Part shown: piece after piece, positions 1 through 5,920 of the stretch
Layout of the letters: the number at the start of each line of letters is the position of its first letter
How positions within the stretch are numbered: the first letter of the stretch is position 1
Assembly (NCBI GenBank): GCA_039029915.1
Contig: JBCCFD010000227.1
Span: 1 to 12,105 of the forward strand
Length of the DNA: 12,105 nucleotides
Direction: 5' to 3'
Origin: QQUD01 sp039029915
GTDB lineage: Bacteria > Chloroflexota > Anaerolineae > Promineifilales > Promineifilaceae
Position numbers and translations under genes: made by a program
Notes under the pieces: generated by a model
What the model saw: only the letters and a program-made list of their open reading frames with translations
What the model was told of the DNA's origin: nothing
Databases searched by the model: none

Positions 1-1
1 C

Positions 2-466
2 CTGTTTGTCTTTTTAGCCCCCGGGTTTTCTTGCTTGTCATGGGCGCTTTGGGCTGGACAACAACGGCTACGCGGGCTTGATGTGCCGCAGCGAGTGTGG
101 CTACGGCCGTTGCTGATCTTCCTTCCTTTTGCCATCGCTGCTCTGGTATTGGCTGGTCAGGGAGGGCGCACATGGGTCTTTGTTTTACTTGGGGTGACGA
201 CCTTAAAGAATGCGATATTTCTGGTGAATTTAAGCCGACAGGCGTGGTGGCAGGGTCAGCGAACTGAGGCGCTCATTTTTGGTGTGACGTTGACGCTGTC
301 GTTTGTGCTGAGTGGTTTAGCTCGATTAGAACAAACGGTGGCCCTACAGTGGATTGAGCAGGGTGTGAATACTGCCGCCCAAGGTGCCTTTCTTTTTGCG
401 GCCTGGCGGATGTCTGCACAAGCATTAGTGGGTTATCGGAGTGGTGTTCTGAAAACGGCGGTTTGA
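2..466 (+). CDS. Polytopic membrane protein of unknown function, 5' end outside window
   Basis: The frame is open from the first bases to a TGA at 464-466, giving 154 visible residues; no start is needed inside the window, so the TTG at 35 is probably an internal Leu codon. Four hydrophobic stretches are visible (around PLLIFLPFAIAALVLAG, WVFVLLGVTTLKNAIFLV, LIFGVTLTLSFVLSGL and AAQGAFLFAAW), separated by short Arg/Gln-rich loops, so it is an integral membrane protein. I do not recognise the family and see no catalytic motif. The gene is visibly more GC-rich than the rest of the window and carries one copy of the ACGGCCGT octamer (103-110). Its stop directly abuts the stop of the next gene on the opposite strand, with no room for a separate terminator. 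Confidence 0.75.
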   Translation: MFVFLAPGFSCLSWALWAGQQRLRGLDVPQRVWLRPLLIFLPFAIAALVLAGQGGRTWVFVLLGVTTLKNAIFLVNLSRQAWWQGQRTEALIFGVTLTLSFVLSGLARLEQTVALQWIEQGVNTAAQGAFLFAAWRMSAQALVGYRSGVLKTAV

Positions 467-1246
467 TTAATTCGTTAACGATAGCTGAATCACGCAAATG
501 TGTGTTGGTGTGCCGGCTGCTGTTAGCGCAGTCAGGCGAACTAGATAAGGCCCATCTTCCCAAGCACCGAGATTGGCATCCCCTAACACACTGTCTGTCA
601 CGGTGTTGGGAATATCTCTACCCAACAGTGAGGCCCACTCGCCGTTCGTTTGGGGGCCGTTAATTTCTAGTCGATAACTGCTCATATTGGGAGTAACGGC
701 CGTTCCTGTAAAAATAATATTGTTTGATACAGAGGCGCCATCACGGGGATCAAGAATATTGAGCTCAAGCGAGCAGCCAATTACAGGAGTCTGAGTTGCC
801 CCAAGCGTTGGTGTCACCGTGGGTATTTCAACGGTTGTGCCGGGAATCGGTGTTGCATTCAGTCCGGGCTGGGGCAGTGTGATGGTTGGTACTAGCGGTG
901 GCGTCACGCTGGGAACTGGTGAATTTAACGGTGTTGGTGAAGAAAGGGGCGTTCGAAAAATATCTGGAGTGTTTGTTGGGGGCAGAAGCAAAGAATCAGG
1001 TAAATTTGGCGCTATCTGTGTATTCACAAAAAAGACAAAACCCCCAATGATTAAAGCAATCGAGATAAAAATGAGTGAGGTGTTTCTTTGATTCACCCCT
1101 CGCTCTCTCTCTAGCCCAAAAATCGCAACCCGAAGATTACGTAAGGCTTGGATCAATTGCCCACTGTACCAAAATAGGGTTAACCCACAAAGAATATAAA
1201 TCCAAACGTCATTGCGTAGGATAAAAACAAATAAGCGATTCATCAT
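467..1246 (-). CDS. Two-pass membrane protein with Thr/Pro-rich linker and C-terminal Ig-like domain
   Basis: The protein has 259 residues from the ATG at 1246. A TTG at 1261 would add five residues; ATG is preferred because GGCGGG lies about 9 bases ahead of it. Order of parts: TM1 (about 15-34), a basic loop with ERERGVNQR, TM2 (57-75), a low-complexity Thr/Pro/Ser linker (80-157), then a compact beta-rich domain (158-259) with an NILDPRDGASVSN opening, an FTGTAV strand, YRLEI, LGAWEDGPYLVRL, and two cysteines (158 and 251) that could form a disulfide. From memory, this 'DP.DGA.VSG.v.i.GTA...YrLe...LG.W....dG.Y.LRL' pattern recurs at the C-termini of Chloroflexota surface proteins and PBPs, so the domain is probably extracytoplasmic. 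Biochemical role unknown. It converges stop-to-stop with the upstream membrane gene. Confidence 0.8.
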   Translation of the reverse strand: MMNRLFVFILRNDVWIYILCGLTLFWYSGQLIQALRNLRVAIFGLERERGVNQRNTSLIFISIALIIGGFVFFVNTQIAPNLPDSLLLPPTNTPDIFRTPLSSPTPLNSPVPSVTPPLVPTITLPQPGLNATPIPGTTVEIPTVTPTLGATQTPVIGCSLELNILDPRDGASVSNNIIFTGTAVTPNMSSYRLEINGPQTNGEWASLLGRDIPNTVTDSVLGDANLGAWEDGPYLVRLTALTAAGTPTHICVIQLSLTN

Positions 1247-1293
1247 AATGCAACCCGCCAATTTTACCTAATTCGATTAAATTTGCAGGGAAC

Positions 1294-1326
1294 AAAAAAA
1301 CTTTCCAATACCTTTGGAAAGTTTTT
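1294..1326 (-). terminator. Intrinsic terminator behind the Xer recombinase gene
   Basis: A perfect 12-bp inverted repeat pairs 1296-1307 with 1315-1326 around a 7-base loop. Read on the minus strand the hairpin is followed by a run of seven T (1300 to 1294), so it fits a rho-independent terminator about 38 bases past the recombinase stop. The A/T arms also give a T run on the plus strand, so it may work both ways. Confidence 0.75.
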
Positions 1327-1363
1327 GCTTATTTTATGAACGCGCTTAATGAAGCTGTGGTTT

Positions 1364-2236
1364 TTAAGTCACGGCTTCTTCAGTCTCTGAGATTTGGGTG
1401 TATATTTGAGTCGTGGAAATATTGGCATGCCCCAGCAGTTTTTGAACTTCCTGCAAATTAGAGCCGCCTTCCAACTTATGGGCAGCAAAGCTGTGGCGCA
1501 GAGTATGAGGGGTAACGGCCGTACTCAAGTTAGCTTGTCTAGCATATGCTTTAATGATTAGCCAAAGCCCTTGTCTTGTTAACTGCTGGCCTCTGTGATT
1601 CAGAAATAGAGCATTCTCATCACGATCCTTAACTAAATAGGGACGACCATCTTCTAAATATGCTGTGAGCACCGTTCGAGTTAAATCGTCAAAAGGAAGT
1701 TCCCGAACTTGATCATCCTTACCTGGACAGAACAAGATTTCCTGCTCCATATCCACATCAGTTAACTTTAAAGATACAACTTCAGTGACCCGCATGCCCG
1801 TTGTGTAAAGCATATTGAGTAAGGCGGTATCTCTTAAATTCTTGGGTGTTTTCTTAATTGATGGGGCGGCAAGAAGCTGCTCGACATCCTCAGAGGATAA
1901 CGTCTTTGGCAAACGTTTTTTCACCTTTGGCGAATCAATGTTGATGGTTGGATTATCAGAAATAATGTTTTGATTGGCTAAGTAATTAAAAAAGGATTTT
2001 ACAGCCGCTACTTTTCTTGCCACAGAAGAGGAGGCGTACTGCTTTTCCTTCATTAAATCAACATACGCTTCAACAATCGCTGAATCAACATCTGACCATT
2101 TAGATATTGAGGCATGCTTTGTTTTTACAAACTTAACAAACTGATTTAAGTCATTTTTATAGGCGGCTGTTGTGTTGTTGGAATAGTTATATTCTCTCTG
2201 CAAATATTCCAGGAAGGATTTTAGTTGCTCTTCCAT
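1364..2236 (-). CDS. xerD: Tyrosine recombinase, XerC/XerD family
   Basis: The protein has 290 residues, close to E. coli XerD (298). Residues 1-100 form the SAM-like core-binding domain (opening FLEYLQREYNYSNNTTAAYKNDL) and 110-290 the catalytic domain. All six catalytic positions are present: Arg149 (TTGMRVTEV), Lys173 (PGKDDQVREL), His244 and Arg247 (PHTLRHSFA), His270 (LLGHANISTTQ) and the nucleophile Tyr279. The family resolves chromosome dimers at dif or integrates elements; the compact size and absence of an Arm-binding domain favour a housekeeping Xer. The C-tail after Tyr279 is only 11 residues, shorter than in XerD, and in the XerCD pair this tail contacts the partner subunit. Start: ATG at 2236 with GAGGAG at 2251-2246, 9 bases ahead. 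XerC versus XerD cannot be decided here. No other phage or transposon gene is nearby. Confidence 0.9.
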   Translation of the reverse strand: MEEQLKSFLEYLQREYNYSNNTTAAYKNDLNQFVKFVKTKHASISKWSDVDSAIVEAYVDLMKEKQYASSSVARKVAAVKSFFNYLANQNIISDNPTINIDSPKVKKRLPKTLSSEDVEQLLAAPSIKKTPKNLRDTALLNMLYTTGMRVTEVVSLKLTDVDMEQEILFCPGKDDQVRELPFDDLTRTVLTAYLEDGRPYLVKDRDENALFLNHRGQQLTRQGLWLIIKAYARQANLSTAVTPHTLRHSFAAHKLEGGSNLQEVQKLLGHANISTTQIYTQISETEEAVT

Positions 2237-2245
2237 TGCCTATAA

Positions 2246-2251
2246 CTCCTC
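2246..2251 (-). promoter_or_regulatory. Ribosome binding site of the Xer gene
   Basis: GAGGAG on the minus strand, 9 bases ahead of the ATG at 2236. It fixes the start codon. Confidence 0.7.
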
Positions 2252-2677
2252 ATCTTGCCTAAATAGTCTTTGCCTACTTTGAGCAATGACATCAATTTGT
2301 GGCAATGAACTGTTAAAAGCAGTTTTTTTGAATGTATTCTTTACAAGGGACATAGATTTTGGCCATTCGGCTATGGGTTAGGCTATTAAACTTTCCAAAA
2401 AACTTTTGAAATGTTTATGGAATTAACAGACAGCTTTCTAAATAGAATTACACTGATCTCTGTCAATCATCATGAACCATGCAGTATTTGAGATTGATTT
2501 ATCTTGAAAACTTTCTGTGCTTTACCTAATTATTTGAGAAGCAAATTTCATTAAAATGTGATCTTTTGCTTCCTCCAAAAGCAAACCGCGTTAGCCATAT
2601 CTTCATTGTAAAAACTTGTGGCGGTTTACTTAGGTTAGCTGGGATTTGAGGTAGGTTTGTCCATCCACACATCCAAA

Positions 2678-2698
2678 TTAGTTCCCCAACTAACTTTT
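2678..2698 (+). terminator. Possible weak terminator hairpin
   Basis: A 6-bp perfect stem (TTAGTT / AACTAA) with a CCCC loop is followed by CTTTT on the plus strand. No plus-strand protein gene lies ahead of it, so if real it would end a small RNA. AT-rich stem, low confidence. Confidence 0.3.
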
Positions 2699-2713
2699 AT
2701 TTAAGATTTAGAA

Positions 2714-2737
2714 TACATAAAGTAAGATTACATAAAG
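2714..2737 (+). repeat. Direct repeat TACATAAAG, two copies
   Basis: TACATAAAG occurs at 2714-2722 and 2729-2737 (15-base period), each preceded by TAAGATT (2702-2708 and 2723-2729). This could be a binding-site pair or simply AT-rich noise. Confidence 0.4.
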
Positions 2738-2803
2738 CATTATAACAATTACTTTGCATAAGATCAAATATAATTAAACATAATATTTTTTAATAAATAA
2801 AGA

Positions 2804-2859
2804 CACCTTTTGTCCTAGCCAGTTTATTTAGGCTAGGATAAAGGTGCCTTTTTATTTTT
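2804..2859. terminator. Strong bidirectional terminator
   Basis: The arms 2804-2820 and 2831-2846 pair over 7 + 7 bp (CACCTTT...CCTAGCC with GGCTAGG...AAAGGTG), with a small internal asymmetry and a 10-base loop. A T-rich tract follows on the plus strand (2849-2859), and a T-rich stretch (2803-2786) follows on the minus strand. On the minus strand it would end the lipoprotein transcript about 115 bases past its stop. On the plus strand there is no known gene for it to serve. Confidence 0.75.
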
Positions 2860-2961
2860 GAATGAGTGATCCCGCTTCATTGCAATTCAAGAAGGGGTAT
2901 TTATCTGTTTTATCTCGCCATAGATATTTATGCCTTGAGAAGTTGTGACGAGATGACTTAT

Positions 2962-3624
2962 TTATTCTTGCATAACCAAGACCAGGTCACTGCCTGATGG
3001 AATATCTGATGTAGTTAGGCTGGCATCGAACTCAATCGTCACCATCGCTCCAACGCCTTGCCTAAATTCAAACGGTTGCCACTGAGAGCCATCAACGAAA
3101 AATGTGTCTTCAAGCGGTTGGGTGTTTACGCGATACCGGACGCCTTCAGGTGATTCAATTAAGAATTCTGGGTTTGTAACGGGGGTAAGGTTCATGCTGA
3201 TCACAGTGCCGCGCACAATAAAGGTGTCCCCTGGGCCATAGGATGGTGGGTTAATTTCAAGCCCCGTATCTGGATCAACACCGCTCATTGGAGTATCACC
3301 AAACCCAACAGCCGTATCTTCTTCTTCCTCCATCATTTCCTCATCTTCTTCCATCACCTCATCTTCTTCCATCTCTTCAGTTGTTTCTTCTTCAACAACC
3401 TCTTCTTCCATCATTTCTTCATCTTCTTCCATCACCTCATCTTCAGGCTCAGGTTTAGATTCAGTTTCCTCAACGACTTCTTCTGGTTCTGCCGTCGCTT
3501 CTTCAACGACTTCAGCTTCAGGTTGTTGTGCCTCAGGTTCAGAAGCGGCCTCTTGAGACCCGCCCCCACAGGCAGTTATAAAAAATAAGATAGATATGAT
3601 GACGATGACAAATTTTGTTTTCAT
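2962..3624 (-). CDS. Acidic Glu/Met-rich lipoprotein
   Basis: The protein has 220 residues. A type II signal peptide (MKTKF, hydrophobic core VIVIISILFFI) ends in the lipobox ITAC with Cys19, followed by GGGSQ, so the mature protein should be lipid-anchored outside the membrane. Residues 25-104 are a very acidic low-complexity stalk made of Glu, Val, Met, Thr and Pro. It contains an imperfect 26-residue duplication: EDEVMEEDEEMMEEE at 61-75 is repeated exactly at 87-101. Residues 105-220 form a normal-composition, beta-rich domain (FIVRGTVISMNLTPV, PEFLIESPEGVRYRV, AMVTIEFDASL), whose family I do not recognise; it could be an OB- or Ig-like fold. Start: ATG at 3624 with GAAGGG 7 bases ahead. 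It is divergent from htpG and ends at the bidirectional terminator at 2804-2859. Confidence 0.88.
   Translation of the reverse strand: MKTKFVIVIISILFFITACGGGSQEAASEPEAQQPEAEVVEEATAEPEEVVEETESKPEPEDEVMEEDEEMMEEEVVEEETTEEMEEDEVMEEDEEMMEEEEDTAVGFGDTPMSGVDPDTGLEINPPSYGPGDTFIVRGTVISMNLTPVTNPEFLIESPEGVRYRVNTQPLEDTFFVDGSQWQPFEFRQGVGAMVTIEFDASLTTSDIPSGSDLVLVMQE
3330..3444 (-). repeat. Internal 78-bp-period duplication in the lipoprotein gene
   Basis: The 37-base stretches 3330-3366 and 3408-3444 are identical except for one base (C at 3340 versus T at 3418). They encode the two EDEVMEEDEEMMEEE copies. Near identity at the DNA level points to a recent tandem duplication or slippage event. Confidence 0.8.
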
Positions 3625-3748
3625 TCGGGTTCCCTTCTATTCTTTGATGTTTGCTAAATTAGACACTCTATGATATTACACTTATTGATTGTGGACATGC
3701 GACAATATGAACATGTTTTGGAGAGGAGATTGGGCATCTTTGTTAAAA

Positions 3749-3770
3749 ATCTAATTTTGATCTAATTTTG
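3749..3770 (+). repeat. Perfect 11-bp tandem repeat between the lipoprotein and htpG genes
   Basis: ATCTAATTTTG occurs twice head to tail (3749-3759 and 3760-3770), about 80-100 bases upstream of the candidate htpG promoter. It may be a regulator site or a slippage product. Confidence 0.6.
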
Positions 3771-3850
3771 CCTAAGTAGACTTCAAATTACCCATTTAAT
3801 TTTAAAATTCTGGTAAACGGGAACAAATATTTACAAATAAAGGAATTGAT

Positions 3851-3879
3851 TTGATTTTTGTTTCTGACGAAATTAAAAT
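3851..3879 (+). promoter_or_regulatory. Candidate htpG promoter
   Basis: TTGATT (3851-3856), a 17-base spacer and TAAAAT (3874-3879) match sigma-70-type -35 (4 of 6) and -10 (5 of 6) boxes. The predicted start near 3886 would leave a 5' leader of about 70 bases. No CIRCE element (TTAGCACTC-N9-GAGTGCTAA) is visible. An inverted repeat GACGA (3866-3870) / TCGTC (3883-3887) straddles the -10 box and could be an operator. Confidence 0.5.
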
Positions 3880-3954
3880 CGATCGTCGAAATCTTTGCCA
3901 AAAACCTTTATCAAATTTGTTTTTACTGTTTGCCCAATATGTGAGAGGAGTCTT

Positions 3955-5838
3955 ATGACCGATAAGGAGAAAACTGCCGAAACTTCTTATAGTTTTAAAG
4001 CTGAAATCAAACAGCTATTACAAATTCTTGTTCATTCTCTATACAAAGAGCACGATATTTTCTTGCGAGAACTGGTGTCGAACGCATCAGATGCGTTAAC
4101 TCGCCTACAGTTTGAAATGTTAACCAATCGAAATGTGGTTGACCCTGAAGCTGAATTGGCCATTCGGATTGAAGTTCCGGAAGTTGAAGAAGGCGAACCC
4201 AAAAAGCTCATCATCAAAGATTCGGGGATTGGCTTGACAAAGGATGAACTGATTCAGAATTTAGGGACTATTGCTCAGTCTGGCGCACGTCAATTTTTAG
4301 ATAAATTAGAGGATGGCTCTGAAATCTCGCCTGAAGATGTGATTGGTCAATTTGGGGTAGGGTTCTATTCCGTTTTTATGGTCGCAAAAGAGGTAGAGGT
4401 TATATCTCGAAGTCATAAAACCCGGGCCAAAGCGGCCAAGTGGATATCAGACGGTGGTGAATCTTTCCGCGTTGAAGCGGCAGACAAAACCGATCGAGGT
4501 ACAGAAATACACATTACCTTGCGAAAAGATGCTGAAGAGTTTGCAAATGATTGGAAGATCAAGCAGATCGTCAAAAAACACTCTGATTTTGTAAGATTCC
4601 CAGTTTATGTCGGTGAGGAACAAGCTAATCAGCAAGAGCCCCTTTGGCGAAAACGGCCGTCTGAAATTGAGGCCGATGATTACAACAACTTCTACCGTCA
4701 AATGACAATGGAGTTCGAAGAGCCAATTACTCAAATTCACTTCAACTCAGATGCACCCGTGAATGTGCGCACTCTCCTTTTTGTGCCTGCCAAACGGGAA
4801 CCCGGTATTCTAGCCTCACGCAAAGACCCCGGCGTTATGCTTTACTCGCACAACGTGTTGATTCAAGAGTATTGCACCGATTTATTGCCTGATTGGCTTG
4901 GTTTTATTGATGGGGTTGTTGACAGTGAAGATTTGCCGCTTAACGTGAGCCGTGAAACAGTGCAAAATAACGTTCTGATGCGCCAGCTTGGCAAAATGAT
5001 CAAGGGACGCGTGCTGCGTGAACTCAAGAAGCTGGCGAAAAACGATAAAGAAAAATATGCGGCGTTTTGGGGAGAATTCGGGCGTGTTTTGAAAGAAGGT
5101 ATTGCCATCGATCCAATGGCGAAAGACGACGTTATGCCTTTCTTCCGGTATAAGAGTTCAACATCCGAAAGCGATCTGGTTTCTTTGGATGATTACATTG
5201 AGCGGATGGGTGATGATCAAGAAGAGATTTATTATGTTTTGGGTGATGACGATCAGTCTGTCGCCAATAGCCCCCATCTTGATCCGTTTAAAGCTCGTGA
5301 TATTGAGGTTCTTTACTGGACTGACCCGCTCGACGCTTTTATTGCCCCTGGATTGCAGGAGTATCAAGAGAAAAAGTTTAAAAATATTGATGACGCCAAT
5401 TTAGAGCTTCCTGATCTCGAAGAAAGTGAAGAAGAAAAAGAGTCCGCCATTGAAGACCCAACTTTCAATGCATTTGTAGGTAAATGCGTTACAACGCTCG
5501 GTGAACGGGTGACTGAGGTGCGCGAATCTAAGGTTTTGAAAGGTAGTCCGGTGCGTTTGGTTTCTCCTGAAGGGGCAGAAAACCGCGAAATGGATCGGAT
5601 TCAGCGGATGCTGAATAAGGATTATGAGGTACCAAAGCGGATTATGGAGATTAACCGTAATCATCCACTAGTGGGCAATTTAGCCAATTTGGTAAGCACT
5701 AATCCAGATTCTGATCTGATAGAACTAGGGATTGAGCAGCTTTATGACAGTGCGCTCGTTCAAGAAGGATTACATCCTAATCCTGCAAGCATGCTGCCTC
5801 GAATTCAGAAGTTATTGGAACTGGCAACACAGTCTTAA
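3955..5838 (+). CDS. htpG: Molecular chaperone HtpG (Hsp90)
   Basis: The protein has 627 residues, the usual bacterial length. It is a cytosolic ATP-driven dimeric chaperone. N-terminal GHKL ATPase domain (about 1-225): Glu39 and Asn43 in FLRELVSNASDAL, Asp89 in DSGIGL, the GTIAQSGA lid segment and GQFGVGFYSVFMVA. Middle domain (about 235-500): contains the NVSRETVQ loop whose Arg333 corresponds to the ATP-sensing Arg of E. coli HtpG. C-terminal dimerisation domain from about 510, including RIQRMLNKDYEVP and NPNHPL-like NRNHPLV; no MEEVD tail, as normal for bacteria. The ATG at 3955 is chosen over an in-frame TTG at 3895 because AGAGGAG (3944-3950) sits just ahead of it and homology begins at YSFKAEIKQLL. 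It is transcribed alone, converges on the SEDS-PBP operon and ends at the hairpin 5858-5916. Confidence 0.97.
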   Translation: MTDKEKTAETSYSFKAEIKQLLQILVHSLYKEHDIFLRELVSNASDALTRLQFEMLTNRNVVDPEAELAIRIEVPEVEEGEPKKLIIKDSGIGLTKDELIQNLGTIAQSGARQFLDKLEDGSEISPEDVIGQFGVGFYSVFMVAKEVEVISRSHKTRAKAAKWISDGGESFRVEAADKTDRGTEIHITLRKDAEEFANDWKIKQIVKKHSDFVRFPVYVGEEQANQQEPLWRKRPSEIEADDYNNFYRQMTMEFEEPITQIHFNSDAPVNVRTLLFVPAKREPGILASRKDPGVMLYSHNVLIQEYCTDLLPDWLGFIDGVVDSEDLPLNVSRETVQNNVLMRQLGKMIKGRVLRELKKLAKNDKEKYAAFWGEFGRVLKEGIAIDPMAKDDVMPFFRYKSSTSESDLVSLDDYIERMGDDQEEIYYVLGDDDQSVANSPHLDPFKARDIEVLYWTDPLDAFIAPGLQEYQEKKFKNIDDANLELPDLEESEEEKESAIEDPTFNAFVGKCVTTLGERVTEVRESKVLKGSPVRLVSPEGAENREMDRIQRMLNKDYEVPKRIMEINRNHPLVGNLANLVSTNPDSDLIELGIEQLYDSALVQEGLHPNPASMLPRIQKLLELATQS

Positions 5839-5857
5839 AATAGTTAAATAGGCATAG

Positions 5858-5916
5858 ATTATGGGTTTGGGGATTGATACGGTCAATCTGTTCTAATCTC
5901 CGAACCCATAATTTTT
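5858..5916. terminator. Large shared terminator between htpG and the SEDS-PBP operon
   Basis: The arms 5858-5875 and 5895-5912 form an 18-bp stem. On the plus-strand RNA the two non-Watson-Crick positions are both G-U wobbles, so pairing is complete there, and TTTTT (5912-5916) follows. On the minus-strand RNA the same positions become A-C mismatches, so it should favour htpG. The 19-base loop can form an alternative inner hairpin, GATTGA (5872-5877) / TCAATC (5883-5888), which competes with the top of the main stem. Confidence 0.8.
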
Positions 5917-5920
5917 AGAG

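Larger units (their letters stand above)
2252..2961. other. AT-rich gene-free region with hairpins and short repeats
   Basis: I find no convincing gene on either strand in these 710 bases, which are strongly AT-rich compared with the flanking genes. Visible structure: a near-palindrome at 2392-2411 (TTTCCAAAA-AAC-TTTTGAAA); a hairpin pairing 2565-2571 with 2579-2585; an inverted repeat AAACCGC (2583-2589) / GCGGTTT (2621-2627); a TTAGTT-CCCC-AACTAA hairpin followed by TTTT (2678-2698); a direct repeat of TAAGATT (2702-2708, 2723-2729) with TACATAAAG (2714-2722, 2729-2737); a dif-like AT-rich palindrome at 2773-2800; and a strong terminator at 2804-2859. It may hold an unannotated small RNA or sites for the neighbouring recombinase; neither is shown. 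Confidence 0.5.

Noticed and set aside
819..1091. A plus-strand Gly/Val-rich reading frame opposite the Thr/Pro linker
   Set aside because: It is the antisense shadow of the low-complexity Thr/Pro codons. It has no start signal and its composition is explained by the real gene.
1247..1261. TTG start at 1261 for the two-pass membrane protein
   Set aside because: It is possible but adds only five residues. The ATG at 1246 has a better-placed purine-rich site; the choice is not certain.
1364..2236. Xer gene as an integrase of an integrated element
   Set aside because: There is no Arm-binding domain, no excisionase, no phage or transfer genes, no tRNA and no flanking att repeat in the window. 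A housekeeping Xer is the simpler reading.
2308..2329. Hairpin AACTG/CAGTT followed by seven T as a plus-strand terminator
   Set aside because: The stem is only 5 bp and AT-rich, with no plus-strand gene ahead; likely chance in AT-rich DNA.
3330..3444. CRISPR-like or regulatory array in the repeated CTTC/TCAT stretch
   Set aside because: There are only two copies, they are in frame inside a coding region and translate to an acidic protein repeat. It is a coding duplication.
3895..3954. Longer HtpG from an in-frame TTG at 3895
   Set aside because: Twenty extra residues have no counterpart in HtpG, while AGAGGAG lies directly ahead of the ATG at 3955.
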